The translations under genes and the position numbers were made by a program. 64,000 bases of DNA, taken from JAADHI01 sp964451325. Lineage in GTDB: Bacteria; Nitrospirota; Nitrospiria; SBBL01; JAADHI01. The stretch covers positions 124,001 through 188,000 of the forward strand of contig CAYVHO010000002.1 of the NCBI GenBank assembly GCA_964451325.1, written 5' to 3'. Under the pieces are notes generated by a model. That model did not search any database, was not told where the DNA came from, and saw only the letters and a program-made list of their open reading frames with translations. Below are positions 36,782 through 45,565 of this stretch, in pieces. The first letter of the stretch is position 1. Every line of letters starts with the position of its first letter.

Positions 36782-38187
36782 GCCAAATCCTCATTGTCGA
36801 TAATGAAAAAAGCATGCGGGACTTCCTCTCGATTGTACTCAAAAAAGAAGGCTATGACTGTCTCACGGCCGAAGATGGTTTAAAGGCCTTGGATCTCATC
36901 GAAAAAGAAGGGGCCGATCTGGTGATTACAGACATCAAAATGCCCAAAATGGATGGACTGAGTTTACTCAAACACCTGAAGCTAAGCTCCCCTGAAACTG
37001 CAACGATCATGATGACCGCATTCGCTTCAACAGAAACCGCAATTGAAGCCATGAAAGAAGGGGCCTACGATTATCTGACCAAACCCTTTCAAATTGACGA
37101 GGTCAAACTCGTCATCAAAAATGTCTTGGAACGTAAAACCCTGCGTCAGGAAAATCGCCAACTCCGTCGTGAACTCAAATCACAAGCAGATTTCACACAA
37201 ATCATCGGAAGAAGCGGGGCCATGCGAAAGGTGCTCGACCTGGTTGAAAAAGTCGCGGACAACAAAAGCAACATCCTCATTACAGGAGAGTCCGGCACCG
37301 GCAAGGAACTCATCGCCCGGGCCATTCACTATAACAGTAGCCGAAAAGATCACTCTTTTGTCACCGTCAACTGTAGTGCACTGCCTGAAACCCTGCTCGA
37401 AAGCGAGCTCTTTGGTCACATGAAGGGTTCTTTTACCGGCGCCATTGGAAACAAACCGGGACTCTTTGAAACCGCCGATAAAGGCAGCATTCTTTTAGAT
37501 GAGATTGGAGAAACCTCGCTTGCCATACAAGTCAAACTACTCCGTGTCTTGCAAGAGCGCGAACTGAGACGTGTGGGTGGCACAAAAGAAATCAAGATCG
37601 ATATTCGCATCATCGCGGCGACCAATAGAAATCTTGAAGATCTTATCTCCGAAGGCAAGTTCAGAGAAGACCTTTATTACCGCTTGGATGTCATTCCCAT
37701 CCACCTGCCGCCCCTTCGAGAACGGCCAGAAGACGTCCCACTCCTGGCCGATTATTTTAGAGATAAATACAATGAATCGCTTGGAAAATCGGTCAAAGGT
37801 TTTTCTCCAGAGGCGCTTCGTTTGCTCAGCCAACATGAATGGAAAGGCAATGTTCGGGAGCTAGAGAATGTACTCGAACGTGCCTTAGCCTTGACTTCAA
37901 ACAAGATTCTCTTACCCGAAGATTTTGGAGGCAGCCTCATGAAAAGCACCCAGGGGATTCCCGTCCCCGCACGTATTCCTCAAGAAGGACTCGACCTCGA
38001 AGACTTAATTGGAAAAATCGAAAAAGATCTGCTGATTAAGGCCCTCGAAGATACAAACTGGCTCAAAAAAGACGCCGCAAAGCGGCTCTGTCTTAACTTT
38101 CGGTCGTTTCGATATCGACTCGCAAAATACGGGATTAAACGCCAAAAGACTGCTTTTGAACCTACAGCACCAAATCAATCAGAATAA
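36778..38187 (+). CDS. pilR: PilR-type sigma-54-dependent response regulator
   Basis: An NtrC-family activator of 469 aa. The receiver domain has the phospho-acceptor Asp in VITDIKMPKMDG, the AAA+ domain has Walker A GESGTGKEL and Walker B LLDEIGE, and the C-terminal Fis-type helix-turn-helix ends near RYRLAKYGIKR. The sigma-54 contact loop reads GSFTGA instead of the commoner GAFTGA. Its ATG overlaps the kinase stop (ATGA). It probably activates pilin transcription, but no pilA gene is in the window. Confidence 0.93.
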   Translation: MSQILIVDNEKSMRDFLSIVLKKEGYDCLTAEDGLKALDLIEKEGADLVITDIKMPKMDGLSLLKHLKLSSPETATIMMTAFASTETAIEAMKEGAYDYLTKPFQIDEVKLVIKNVLERKTLRQENRQLRRELKSQADFTQIIGRSGAMRKVLDLVEKVADNKSNILITGESGTGKELIARAIHYNSSRKDHSFVTVNCSALPETLLESELFGHMKGSFTGAIGNKPGLFETADKGSILLDEIGETSLAIQVKLLRVLQERELRRVGGTKEIKIDIRIIAATNRNLEDLISEGKFREDLYYRLDVIPIHLPPLRERPEDVPLLADYFRDKYNESLGKSVKGFSPEALRLLSQHEWKGNVRELENVLERALALTSNKILLPEDFGGSLMKSTQGIPVPARIPQEGLDLEDLIGKIEKDLLIKALEDTNWLKKDAAKRLCLNFRSFRYRLAKYGIKRQKTAFEPTAPNQSE

Positions 38188-38233
38188 TTCTCCATAGATT
38201 TTCCGCACCGCACTTGTTACCCTGTTTCTCCAA

Positions 38234-39142
38234 ATGAACAAGACGCTCTGCCTCCGGGCCCCCGCAAAAATCAATCTCTACCTTAAAGTCATCAATCGGC
38301 GAGAGGATGGCTACCATAACCTTTTGTCCTTAATCCAGATGATCGGTCTTTATGATGAACTTTATTTTGAGGAAATTGAAAAAGATCTCCGCCTTGAAAT
38401 TCAAAATAGTGCACTATCGGCAGATGAATCCAACCTGGTGTTGCGTGCCGCAGTCCTATTGCAAAAAACAATGTGCTCAGAAGGTTATGCCCGCAAAGGT
38501 GTTTCCATTCGCCTTAAAAAAGAAATCCCTGTCGCCGCTGGATTGGCAGGAGGCAGCAGTGACGCGGTTGCCACCCTCATTGGCCTCAACCACCTTTGGG
38601 GGCTAAATTGGCCCAAAACAAAACTGGCCCGCCTGAGCGAGAAACTCGGAAGTGACTTGCCCTTCTTTTTTGATGGCCCCACAGCCTGGATCACTGGCCG
38701 TGGAGAAATCGTTGAGCCTATTCAAAACCCTTTTGAAACATGGATTCTATTGATTAATCCCGGAATTCCTATCTCAACAGCCTCTATTTTTCAAGGCTTT
38801 TCAGATCAGAATGGCTTGACAAATACAAATACGGCGACTAGAATCAGCACAAAACGAGGACGCCCTACACTTGCGGAAATCTATCAACATCCGCACAACG
38901 ATCTTGAGTGCGTGACCTTAAATCGTGTGGCAGCACTTAGGCCACTTAAAACACAACTCCATCGTGTTGGTGGAAAATTGGTGCTCATGTCCGGTAGCGG
39001 GCCCAGCCTATTTGGGACTTTTGAGTGTCGAGAGCAAGCAGCGATTGCAGCAAGTCAAATTCGGGAAATTGAGCAGGAATCCTCGTTGAAAATCTGGGTA
39101 CTTCCCCTCTTGCAAACATCACCCTTTTCGGAGTATGTTTAA
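38234..39142 (+). CDS. ispE: 4-diphosphocytidyl-2-C-methyl-D-erythritol kinase
   Basis: The GHMP-family kinase phosphorylates CDP-ME in the MEP isoprenoid pathway. The substrate motif is APAKINLYLKV at the N-terminus, the ATP loop is PVAAGLAGGSSDAVATLI, and the C-terminal GHMP motif is LMSGSGPSLFGTF. The 302-aa length is normal. It is followed after 12 bp by a tRNA gene. Confidence 0.95.
   Translation: MNKTLCLRAPAKINLYLKVINRREDGYHNLLSLIQMIGLYDELYFEEIEKDLRLEIQNSALSADESNLVLRAAVLLQKTMCSEGYARKGVSIRLKKEIPVAAGLAGGSSDAVATLIGLNHLWGLNWPKTKLARLSEKLGSDLPFFFDGPTAWITGRGEIVEPIQNPFETWILLINPGIPISTASIFQGFSDQNGLTNTNTATRISTKRGRPTLAEIYQHPHNDLECVTLNRVAALRPLKTQLHRVGGKLVLMSGSGPSLFGTFECREQAAIAASQIREIEQESSLKIWVLPLLQTSPFSEYV
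39110..39139 (+). promoter_or_regulatory. Possible promoter of the tRNA-Gln gene
   Basis: TTGCAA at 39110-39115 and TATGTT at 39134-39139 are separated by 18 bp inside the end of ispE. This would place a start about 8 nt before the mature tRNA. The match is moderate. Confidence 0.35.
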
Positions 39143-39154
39143 TCAAAATTTGAC

Positions 39155-39229
39155 TGGGGCGTCGACAAGTGGCAAGTCACGAGTTTTTGGAGCTCGCATT
39201 CCCAGGTTCGAACCCTGGCGCCCCAGCCA
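39155..39229 (+). tRNA. tRNA-Gln (TTG)
   Basis: A full cloverleaf can be folded. The acceptor TGGGGCG pairs with CGCCCCA, the anticodon loop TTTTGGA carries TTG, the T-arm has GGTTCGAACC, and the 3' CCA is encoded. The T1-A72 first pair is typical of bacterial glutamine tRNA. A T-run follows directly and may end transcription. Confidence 0.95.
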
Positions 39230-39328
39230 TTTTTTTCTCTTCCCTTCGCTTTATCTAAGGCCCCTTGCTCAACCATAAATTAAGAGACAAAAGAATGCTG
39301 ACTTTCGGTCGGTTTTAGGGAGAACAGG

Positions 39329-39792
39329 GTGTTCATTGAAGACAAACATGTCGTTTCAATTCATTACACCTTAAGGCGTGAAGATGGAAACACCCTCGAT
39401 TCCTCAGAAGTCAAAGCGCCCTTGGTCTATCTTCATGGCACGAACAACATTATTCCCGGCTTGGAAAATGCCCTCGCAGGGAAAAAGGTCGGCGATAAAA
39501 TTCAGGTCACAATCCAGCCGGAGGATGCTTATGGCCCTCTGAATCAAAACTTAATTAAAATGCTTCCTCATAGTGCTTTTGATGGACTCGAAAATATTCA
39601 ACCCGGGATGCAGTTTGAAGCCAAGGGAGAGGATGGGCAGACCCAACTCATCACCGTACAAGCCCTTGAAGCCCAGGGAGTGCTCATCGGCGGCACCACC
39701 CCATGGCGGGAAAAGTCCTTAATTTCGATGTTGTCGTGGAAGAAGTTCGCGAAGCCAGCAACGAAGAACTGAGTCATGGACACGCACACTAA
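39329..39792 (+). pseudogene. SlyD-like FKBP peptidyl-prolyl isomerase, one-base frameshift
   Basis: The N-terminus (HVVSIHYTLRREDGNTLDSS, LVYLHGTNNIIPGLENAL) and middle match SlyD-type FKBP isomerases. At about 39695-39700 the frame breaks. The current frame ends at 39772 with an unrelated tail, whereas the +1/-1 alternative frame continues as HPMAGKVLNFDVVVEEVREA and ends NEELSHGHAH at TAA 39790-39792, the normal family C-terminus. Insertion of a single A after GGCGGC would restore it. It may be a true mutation or an assembly error. The GTG start at 39329 follows AGGGAGAA. Confidence 0.85.
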
Positions 39793-39820
39793 AACACATT
39801 GCAACCCATAAAAATCGTAA

Positions 39821-39860
39821 TAAAAAAAGCCCAGTAAAAAGACTCCGCTTCTTACTGGGC
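39821..39860 (-). terminator. Rho-independent terminator of rnpB
   Basis: On the minus strand GCCCAGTAA and TTACTGGGC form a 9-bp stem (39860-39852 with 39837-39829), followed by a run of T (complement of the A-run 39822-39828). It lies directly after the RNase P RNA. Confidence 0.8.
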
Positions 39861-39862
39861 TG

Positions 39863-40248
39863 GACAAAGTTGCTCGTAAGCCGAGTTCTGTTCCCCAGAA
39901 AAAATGGGGCGATGATCATTTCTCTCGACCAGATGTTGCCATCTGGCTCTAGCGACTCAACCCGAACGCTTTAGACGGGCCATCCGGTATCAAAACTTTC
40001 GTCGTGATGCGCGTTCCTATTTAGTCTTGCTCCAGGTGGGGTTTACCCTGCCTTCAATGTCACCATCAAAGCGGTGAGCCCTTACCTCGCCGTTTCACCC
40101 TTACCCACTCACGTAGGCGGTTTATTTTCTGTGGCACTTTCCTTAGGGTCGCCCCCAGTCGCCGTTAGCGACCACCCTGCCCTGTGGAGCTCGGACTTTC
40201 CTCTCTCCGGCATTACACCAAAGAGCGACCACCTGATCAACTTTGCCC
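39863..40248 (-). ncRNA. rnpB: RNase P RNA, bacterial type A
   Basis: The minus strand contains the hallmark conserved blocks of RNase P RNA: GAGAGGAAAGTCCGAGCTCC and CAGGGTGGTCGCTAACGGC near the 5' end, AGAACTCGGCTTACGAGC near the 3' end, and terminal pairing of CAAAGTTG with CAACTTTG as helix P1. The ends are estimated from P1. It is the catalytic RNA that matures tRNA 5' ends, and its protein partner RnpA is encoded at 59834. Confidence 0.93.
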
Positions 40249-40259
40249 AAAAGATGACA

Positions 40260-40274
40260 AGCCTTCAAAAGGCT
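40260..40274 (-). terminator. Weak terminator-like hairpin after the zinc-ribbon gene
   Basis: AGCCTT and AAGGCT form a 6-bp stem with a 3-nt loop, beginning two bases after the stop codon. A loose T-rich stretch follows rather than a clean T-run. Confidence 0.35.
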
Positions 40275-40276
40275 GA

Positions 40277-40999
40277 TTATTCTGCAGGAGCTTCGGGTGG
40301 CTTGGCATAGAGGATACGATGGCAATAACCACAGGTCAAGACTTTGCTCTGCCGTTTAACCTCTGCAATCAACTGAGGGGGTAGGCTAAAATGGCAACCC
40401 GTACAGGTCTGCCCACTGACAGGCACAACGGCCAAACCCTTCCCGCTGTTAAAAAGTCGTTGGTAGGACCCAAGTAGGTTCTTAGAAATTTTTTCAGAAG
40501 TAGACTGCCAATCCGCCTCAACTTTGTCTGCCTCAGAGACAATGAGATCCATCTCATCTTGCATTTCCTTTTTTACGCCGGAAAATGCGACCTCATCTTC
40601 ATCCAACTGGGCCTTTTTTGTCACAAGATCTGCTTGTAACTGGTCAATGCCTTCCATGGCGCTTAAGAGCTTGTCTTCCGTCTCGCTTTTTGTGTTTCGA
40701 GCCGCTGCAATCTCCTGAAGATGGGCATGATATTCTTTATTTGTTTTCAAATCGGTCAAACGCAGCTTTAATTTCACGATCTTCTCTTCAACCGTTTGCA
40801 AATCAAGCTCGCCCTCTTTCCGATCTTTCAGAAGTTGTTCAAGCTGGGTTTGAGCGGTTTCAATCTCAGAACGCACATCATTCAAGGGCTTTTCAGCAAT
40901 TGCCATTTTTTCCGGGAAGTCCTTCAGTCGTTCCTTGTCTTTCTGACGTTTCAGATCCATGGTCTGAAGCGCCACAAGCAAGGCCAGTTGTTCTTTCAC
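40277..40999 (-). CDS. Coiled-coil zinc-ribbon protein (C4-type, zf-RING_7 family)
   Basis: A 240-aa protein. The first 170 residues are a long, heptad-rich coiled coil (EQLLKDRKEGELDLQTVEEK and similar). The C-terminus is a zinc ribbon with TCTGCH and CGYCHR cysteine pairs. The family is often annotated as a nucleic-acid-binding zinc ribbon, but its function is not settled. It lies between a tRNA gene and rnpB on the same strand. Confidence 0.85.
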   Translation of the reverse strand: MKEQLALLVALQTMDLKRQKDKERLKDFPEKMAIAEKPLNDVRSEIETAQTQLEQLLKDRKEGELDLQTVEEKIVKLKLRLTDLKTNKEYHAHLQEIAAARNTKSETEDKLLSAMEGIDQLQADLVTKKAQLDEDEVAFSGVKKEMQDEMDLIVSEADKVEADWQSTSEKISKNLLGSYQRLFNSGKGLAVVPVSGQTCTGCHFSLPPQLIAEVKRQSKVLTCGYCHRILYAKPPEAPAE

Positions 41000-41034
41000 A
41001 TCTCTCCCTTTCTAAAAATTGCCCCACAATAAGT

Positions 41035-41111
41035 TGGTGGGCCCACCAGGACTCGAACCTGGGACCAGCCGGTTATGAGCCGGCAGCTCTAACCAGCTGA
41101 GCTATGGGCCC
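41035..41111 (-). tRNA. tRNA with CAT anticodon (Met or lysidine-modified Ile)
   Basis: A 77-nt cloverleaf with encoded CCA. The acceptor stem starts GGGCCCA, the D-arm is GCTCAGCTGGTTAGAGC, the anticodon loop CTCATAA sits in a GCCGG/CCGGC stem, and the T-arm has CAGGTTCGAGTCCTG. An elongator rather than an initiator is likely, because the first pair is matched and the anticodon stem lacks the complete run of three G-C pairs. Separating Met from Ile2 needs a covariance-model comparison. Confidence 0.93.
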
Positions 41112-41133
41112 TTCACTTATTTAGAACGGCTTA

Positions 41134-42945
41134 TTATATAATTTCCACAAAACTTTTCAAACGTTTGCTTCGACTCGGATGACGCAGTTTGCGCAAGGCT
41201 TTGGCTTCAATCTGACGAATCCGCTCTCGTGTTACTTCAAAGTCCTGTCCCACCTCTTCCAAGGTGTGATCTGTCGCCTCGCCGATGCCAAAACGTTTTC
41301 TTAAGACCTTTTCTTCACGTGGGGTCAATGTCTGAAGCACGCCGTCAATCTGACGCTGTAGATCATAACGAATCGCCGCATCCAAGGGAGAAATGACTTT
41401 TTTATCTTCGATAAAGTCACCCAAATGAGAATCTTCCTCTTCTCCGATCGGCGTCTCAAGAGAAATAGGTTCTTTTGCAATTTTCAAAATTTTCCGCACC
41501 TTTTCAAGTGGCAGCTCCATTTTTTCGCCAATCTCTTCTGGTGTGGGTTCACGCCCCAACTCCTGCACCAATTGTCGTGAGGTCCGAATCAGTTTGTTGA
41601 TCGTCTCGATCATGTGCACAGGAATACGGATGGTTCGTGCCTGATCGGCGATGGCACGCGTAATGGCCTGACGGATCCACCAGGTCGCATAGGTCGAAAA
41701 CTTATAACCACGCTGATATTCAAACTTATCAACGGCCTTCATCAAACCGATATTCCCCTCTTGAATCAAATCAAGAAACTGAAGTCCTCGATTGGTGTAT
41801 TTTTTTGCAATACTGACGACAAGCCGTAAATTTGCTTCAACCAACTCGCTCTTGGCATATTTGACCCGTTGGTCGGCCCGGTAAAGCTGACGAATGGCTT
41901 CTTTTAAGGTTCCTGTCGAAACCATCGATTTTTCTTCAACATCCGTAAGACGTTGTTTCGCATTTCGATGGGAGGTTTCAAACATCAGAATTTGTTCCGC
42001 CTTCAGCTTCAGCCGACGTTCAGCGGTACGCATTTCCTTCTCTCCCTTTTTAACCTTCGTGAAAAATGCGGCGATGTCCTCCTTCACACCACATTTTTTC
42101 TTACAATGTGCCATCTCTCTTTCCGCCTGAATGACCACATTGCCCATGGCACGTATTTCAAGCAGCAAGCGCTCTAAAAAGGAAGGATGCATCTTTAAAC
42201 TTTCGATAGAACCAACAATTTGCATCTTAATGGCTGTGCGTGTTTCTTCTGCAAGGATTTTGGCTTTTGCCGAACGGGGCACCGTCTTTTTTGATTTTTC
42301 AATAATTTTAAGATATTCGATCTGATCCCCTTTAATCCGCGACATCGTATCCAAAATACGTTCACGCAAATGCTCTTCTGCCTGTACGGGTACACCAAAT
42401 TCCTCTTCTGGAATAGAAACCACTTCCTCCAAAGTCACTTCTTCGAGATGCAAGGCATCTCCCAAGGTGACCACTTCAGCAATGGCGACGGGCATACCTA
42501 AAACGGTGGTCGAGATATCTTTTTTACCGGCTTCGATTTTTTTGGCGATCACCGTCTCGCCTTCGCGAGACAATAAGGGAACTGAGCCAATTTCTTTCAA
42601 ATAAAGCCGAACAGGATCATCCGTCCGACCCACAACACCGGGGGTTAAATCGATTTCGCCTTCTTTTTCATCAGCACCATCATCATTATCATCGTCACCC
42701 TCCGCACCTGAAGCGTCTTCTGCACCCTCAAGTCCACCCGAGATCCTTTGGAAACGACCGGAATCTTCCGGGTCAATGACTTCAATTTCCATTTCACCGA
42801 ACATCACCATAATACTATCGATTTGCTCTGAAGAAAGGATGTCAACGGGCAGCGCATTATTCAGTTCTTCATAGGTCAGGTAGCCCTTCTCCTTTCCCAA
42901 GCTAATCAGTTGCTTGACTTCTTCTAGTTTTTCTTCTTTTGCCAT
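41134..42945 (-). CDS. rpoD: RNA polymerase primary sigma factor RpoD
   Basis: The housekeeping sigma-70 of 603 aa. Region 1.1 starts the protein, and an acidic stretch follows (EGDDDNDDGADEKEGE). Region 1.2 is DPVRLYLKEIGSVPLLS, region 2 has NLRLVVSIAKKYTNRGLQ and FSTYATWWIRQAITRAI, region 3 follows, and region 4 has the helix-turn-helix EEVGQDFEVTRERIRQIE. It is 12 bp downstream of dnaG, reproducing the classic macromolecular-synthesis operon order. Confidence 0.97.
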   Translation of the reverse strand: MAKEEKLEEVKQLISLGKEKGYLTYEELNNALPVDILSSEQIDSIMVMFGEMEIEVIDPEDSGRFQRISGGLEGAEDASGAEGDDDNDDGADEKEGEIDLTPGVVGRTDDPVRLYLKEIGSVPLLSREGETVIAKKIEAGKKDISTTVLGMPVAIAEVVTLGDALHLEEVTLEEVVSIPEEEFGVPVQAEEHLRERILDTMSRIKGDQIEYLKIIEKSKKTVPRSAKAKILAEETRTAIKMQIVGSIESLKMHPSFLERLLLEIRAMGNVVIQAEREMAHCKKKCGVKEDIAAFFTKVKKGEKEMRTAERRLKLKAEQILMFETSHRNAKQRLTDVEEKSMVSTGTLKEAIRQLYRADQRVKYAKSELVEANLRLVVSIAKKYTNRGLQFLDLIQEGNIGLMKAVDKFEYQRGYKFSTYATWWIRQAITRAIADQARTIRIPVHMIETINKLIRTSRQLVQELGREPTPEEIGEKMELPLEKVRKILKIAKEPISLETPIGEEEDSHLGDFIEDKKVISPLDAAIRYDLQRQIDGVLQTLTPREEKVLRKRFGIGEATDHTLEEVGQDFEVTRERIRQIEAKALRKLRHPSRSKRLKSFVEII

Positions 42946-42957
42946 GAAACCTCCAAG

Positions 42958-44754
42958 CTAATGAGACACTGTCAAGCTGCTGGACGCCCTTGAAAGATCT
43001 ATGATCTTTTTTTTGAGCACCTTCGCCGCTTCTAAATCACCTACAACTTGTTTTAGTTGATGTTCAATTTTACTGCGTGCACGGTTAATCCTTTTTTTCT
43101 GTAGCATAGTGACGCAGTCCGCCACATTTTGTGAGACATATTCCCGATCAAGCACATCAATCACCGTAAGACGGCTCCGCAAAGACTGGGCCGATACATC
43201 CAGGATCCTGAAGTGTGCTTCATCAGGCTCACACCATCCTTCATTTTCGGCAGACCAATATGAGGCAATCACCTCTTGAACAAGCGGATGCGTAAAATCA
43301 TCTAAACGCAGTTTTCCATTCAATCCTTCAGGTTCAAGCAAACCTTGAAGGAGCAAAATTAAAAGCGTTTCCTGGTCATGAGGGAGACCTTCTTCCCGCT
43401 TCTGCTTTTCGACACTTTCGGTTTTTGGCTTTAAGCGCGATTTTTTCTCTTGTCGTACAAAACGCAGGTATTCAGCACGCACATCCGTCTCTCTCAGCAG
43501 AAGGCGATCTGAAAGCGTTCTCAGTGCATCGCTTTTTTCCACCTCAGAGTGCAGACGGCGAATAAAAGGCATGACCTGCCGAATAGCCGCCATTTTATCG
43601 CTGAGCGTTTTTGGAGAGATGGACTGAATCGCCTGGGTCATGCAAAAATCCATTACGGAGCTTGCGGCTGACAGGGCCGACAAAAAGGCCGCTTTTCCAG
43701 CTTCCCGGATAAAGGTGTCAGGATCCATGCCAAAGGGCAGCGTCACAATACCGACGGGCATCTCTTCGTCAATCAACAGGGGTGCCGTACGAAGTGCCGC
43801 CCGGACGCCCGCCGCATCACCATCAAAAACAATCACGATTTTTTCCGCATGTCGCCGCGCCAGACGCAAATGGGCTGTTGTTAAGGCGGTGCCTAAGCTT
43901 GCAACAACATTCGGGATTCCGGCCTGAATGGCCGTAATTACATCCAAATATCCTTCAACAATGACAAGCGGCTGTCCCAGCACCTTGGGCCTATCCAGGC
44001 CAAACAGAATCTCACCTTTCCGAAACACAGGGGTTTCAGCCGTATTTAAGTACTTGGGTTCGCCTTCCCCTAAAACACGCCCGCCAAAACCGAGGACCTT
44101 GCCTTGCGGATTACGAATTGGAAACATCACCCTGTTTCTAAATCGATCAAAATGTCCCGAATCTTTTTGTTCACGCTCGGTTCTCTTTGAAATAAGTCCG
44201 GCTTTTTCCAGTATGAGTGGCGGAAACGTGCTTCTTAGTGTTTTTAAGAGATCATCCCAGGCTGTCAGGGCATAGCCAAGCGAAAAATCGCGGATCGTTT
44301 CGTCGCTGAGACCACGGTTTTCCAAATAAGCACGTGCCGTGGCACCTTCGGGCTTTGACATCAGGTTGTGGTGAAGATGTTTTGCAGCCGCAGCGTTTGC
44401 TCGATAGATTTCTTCCGCTTCCGAACGCGCCTGCGCGGCCTTAGGGCTGTCATTCACAGCCAAAGAAACATCCGCTCTTTCTGCCAATTGTCGGAGGGTT
44501 TCTGGAAAAGAAAGCCCTTCTATTTGGGAAACAAATTGAAAAACGTCTCCGCCGGCCCCACATCCAAAACAATGAAAAAATTGTTTTGCTGGATTGATGT
44601 TAAAAGAAGCCGTCTTTTCCTCGTGAAAGGGGCAGAGGCCACTGTAGTTTTGTCCGGATTTTTTAAGCGTAAGATATTCAGAGGCGATGGACAGAAGGTC
44701 GGAGCGCTCTCTCACCATTTCGAGAATTTGATCTGAATAGATATGTTGATCCAA
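42958..44754 (-). CDS. dnaG: DNA primase
   Basis: The primase makes RNA primers at the replication fork. The N-terminal CHC2 zinc site is GLCPFHEEKTASF...FHCFGCG, the TOPRIM motif is VIVEGYLDVITAIQAG with the acidic pair in VFDGDAAG, and the C-terminal DnaB-binding domain follows. The length is 598 aa. The start is TTG 44754, with a strong AGGAGGGG ten nucleotides upstream. Confidence 0.96.
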   Translation of the reverse strand: MDQHIYSDQILEMVRERSDLLSIASEYLTLKKSGQNYSGLCPFHEEKTASFNINPAKQFFHCFGCGAGGDVFQFVSQIEGLSFPETLRQLAERADVSLAVNDSPKAAQARSEAEEIYRANAAAAKHLHHNLMSKPEGATARAYLENRGLSDETIRDFSLGYALTAWDDLLKTLRSTFPPLILEKAGLISKRTEREQKDSGHFDRFRNRVMFPIRNPQGKVLGFGGRVLGEGEPKYLNTAETPVFRKGEILFGLDRPKVLGQPLVIVEGYLDVITAIQAGIPNVVASLGTALTTAHLRLARRHAEKIVIVFDGDAAGVRAALRTAPLLIDEEMPVGIVTLPFGMDPDTFIREAGKAAFLSALSAASSVMDFCMTQAIQSISPKTLSDKMAAIRQVMPFIRRLHSEVEKSDALRTLSDRLLLRETDVRAEYLRFVRQEKKSRLKPKTESVEKQKREEGLPHDQETLLILLLQGLLEPEGLNGKLRLDDFTHPLVQEVIASYWSAENEGWCEPDEAHFRILDVSAQSLRSRLTVIDVLDREYVSQNVADCVTMLQKKRINRARSKIEHQLKQVVGDLEAAKVLKKKIIDLSRASSSLTVSH

Positions 44755-44816
44755 TTAAGAGATGCCCCTCCTGGAAAATATAAATCACAGGTCAAACAAG
44801 GCCTGCAGTATTTGAC

Positions 44817-45263
44817 CTACAGACAGGACTGAAGCATACGGCGAATCGCATCCCCCTCGGCCCGACCGCGAAGTGCAGGCACCAACGTTTTCATCACCCG
44901 GCCCATGTCCTTCATTTCCGTAATTCCGGTTTCTGCGATGGCTGTTTTGACTTTTTCTCGAAGTGCTTCTTCGGAAAGCGGCTTAGGGAGGTAGGATGAA
45001 AGTACCTGAAGTTCCCCTGATTCCTTCTCGGCAAGTTCGTCCCGTCCCGCATTCTTAAATTGCACAATCGACTCCCTGCGTTGTTTTGCAGCAGTCACAA
45101 TCAATGCCAAGACATCGTCATCAGACAAAACCACGTCTTTGCCTTTTTCAATTTCTTTGTTTTTTATCGTAGAAATTAACAGACGAATAACAGAAACACG
45201 TTCCGAATCACGCGAACGCATCGCGGCCTTCATATCACTCTTAAGTTGTTCCTTTAATCCCAT
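44817..45263 (-). CDS. yqeY: GatB/YqeY domain protein
   Basis: A 148-aa YqeY-family protein (LKEQLKSDMKAAMRSRDSER at the N-terminus, LSSYLPKPLSEEALREKV, GRVMKTLVPALRGRAEG). The family resembles the tRNA-binding tail of GatB, and its role is not firmly known. ATG 45263 has AAAGG 7 nt upstream and is preferred over TTG 45278. In many bacteria rpsU precedes yqeY-dnaG-rpoD; here no rpsU is found upstream. Confidence 0.9.
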   Translation of the reverse strand: MGLKEQLKSDMKAAMRSRDSERVSVIRLLISTIKNKEIEKGKDVVLSDDDVLALIVTAAKQRRESIVQFKNAGRDELAEKESGELQVLSSYLPKPLSEEALREKVKTAIAETGITEMKDMGRVMKTLVPALRGRAEGDAIRRMLQSCL

Positions 45264-45290
45264 GACAGAGCCTTTCAAACCAAATTCTCA

Positions 45291-45319
45291 ATTTTATCAT
45301 CCAGACTTACTGCTGTCAA
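45291..45319 (-). promoter_or_regulatory. Sigma-70 promoter of the yqeY-dnaG-rpoD operon
   Basis: On the minus strand TTGACA (45319-45314) and TAAAAT (45296-45291) are spaced by 17 bp, near-consensus. It lies about 30-50 bp before the yqeY start and probably drives the macromolecular-synthesis operon. Confidence 0.75.
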
Positions 45320-45421
45320 ACAGTTTGAATTTTTAGTAACACCTCATGCGCACGAAATCGGGCATCCGGAACATACTGGGACAACACACGAGAAGAGTGT
45401 GCTCTTGGAAAAATAGTAATC

Positions 45422-45542
45422 AGCGACAAGGATGGGTCGCGAGATCATCACTGTATTCTCACGCTGGTTGAAAGAAAAACACGGCGTTAAGACACCTCTT
45501 GAGTTTTACCAAAAGAAACACTTTGTCGCACTTCTAAATTGA
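45422..45542 (+). pseudogene. IS30-like transposase relic (two fragments)
   Basis: Frame 2 from 45422 reads SDKDGSRDHHCILTLVERKT, resembling the TLVERK region around the catalytic core of IS30-family transposases. From 45486, in another frame, VKTPLEFYQKKHFVALLN followed by a stop resembles the transposase C-terminus. Hundreds of bases between them are missing. The rest of the 302-bp gap between yqeY and azoR holds only the yqeY promoter; I see no other gene. The call rests on short matches. Confidence 0.4.
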
Positions 45543-45565
45543 ATTTAAATTTTTTAGAGAAAATG

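Noticed and set aside
39829..39860. Hairpin as a separate small RNA
   Set aside because: Position and T-run make it the terminator of RNase P RNA.
40585..41100. 171-codon plus-strand frame across the zinc-ribbon gene and the tRNA
   Set aside because: It reads through a tRNA gene on the opposite strand and has no homology-like motif.
45264..45420. Possible rpsU or other small gene upstream of yqeY
   Set aside because: No frame resembling ribosomal protein S21 or any other small protein could be read on either strand.
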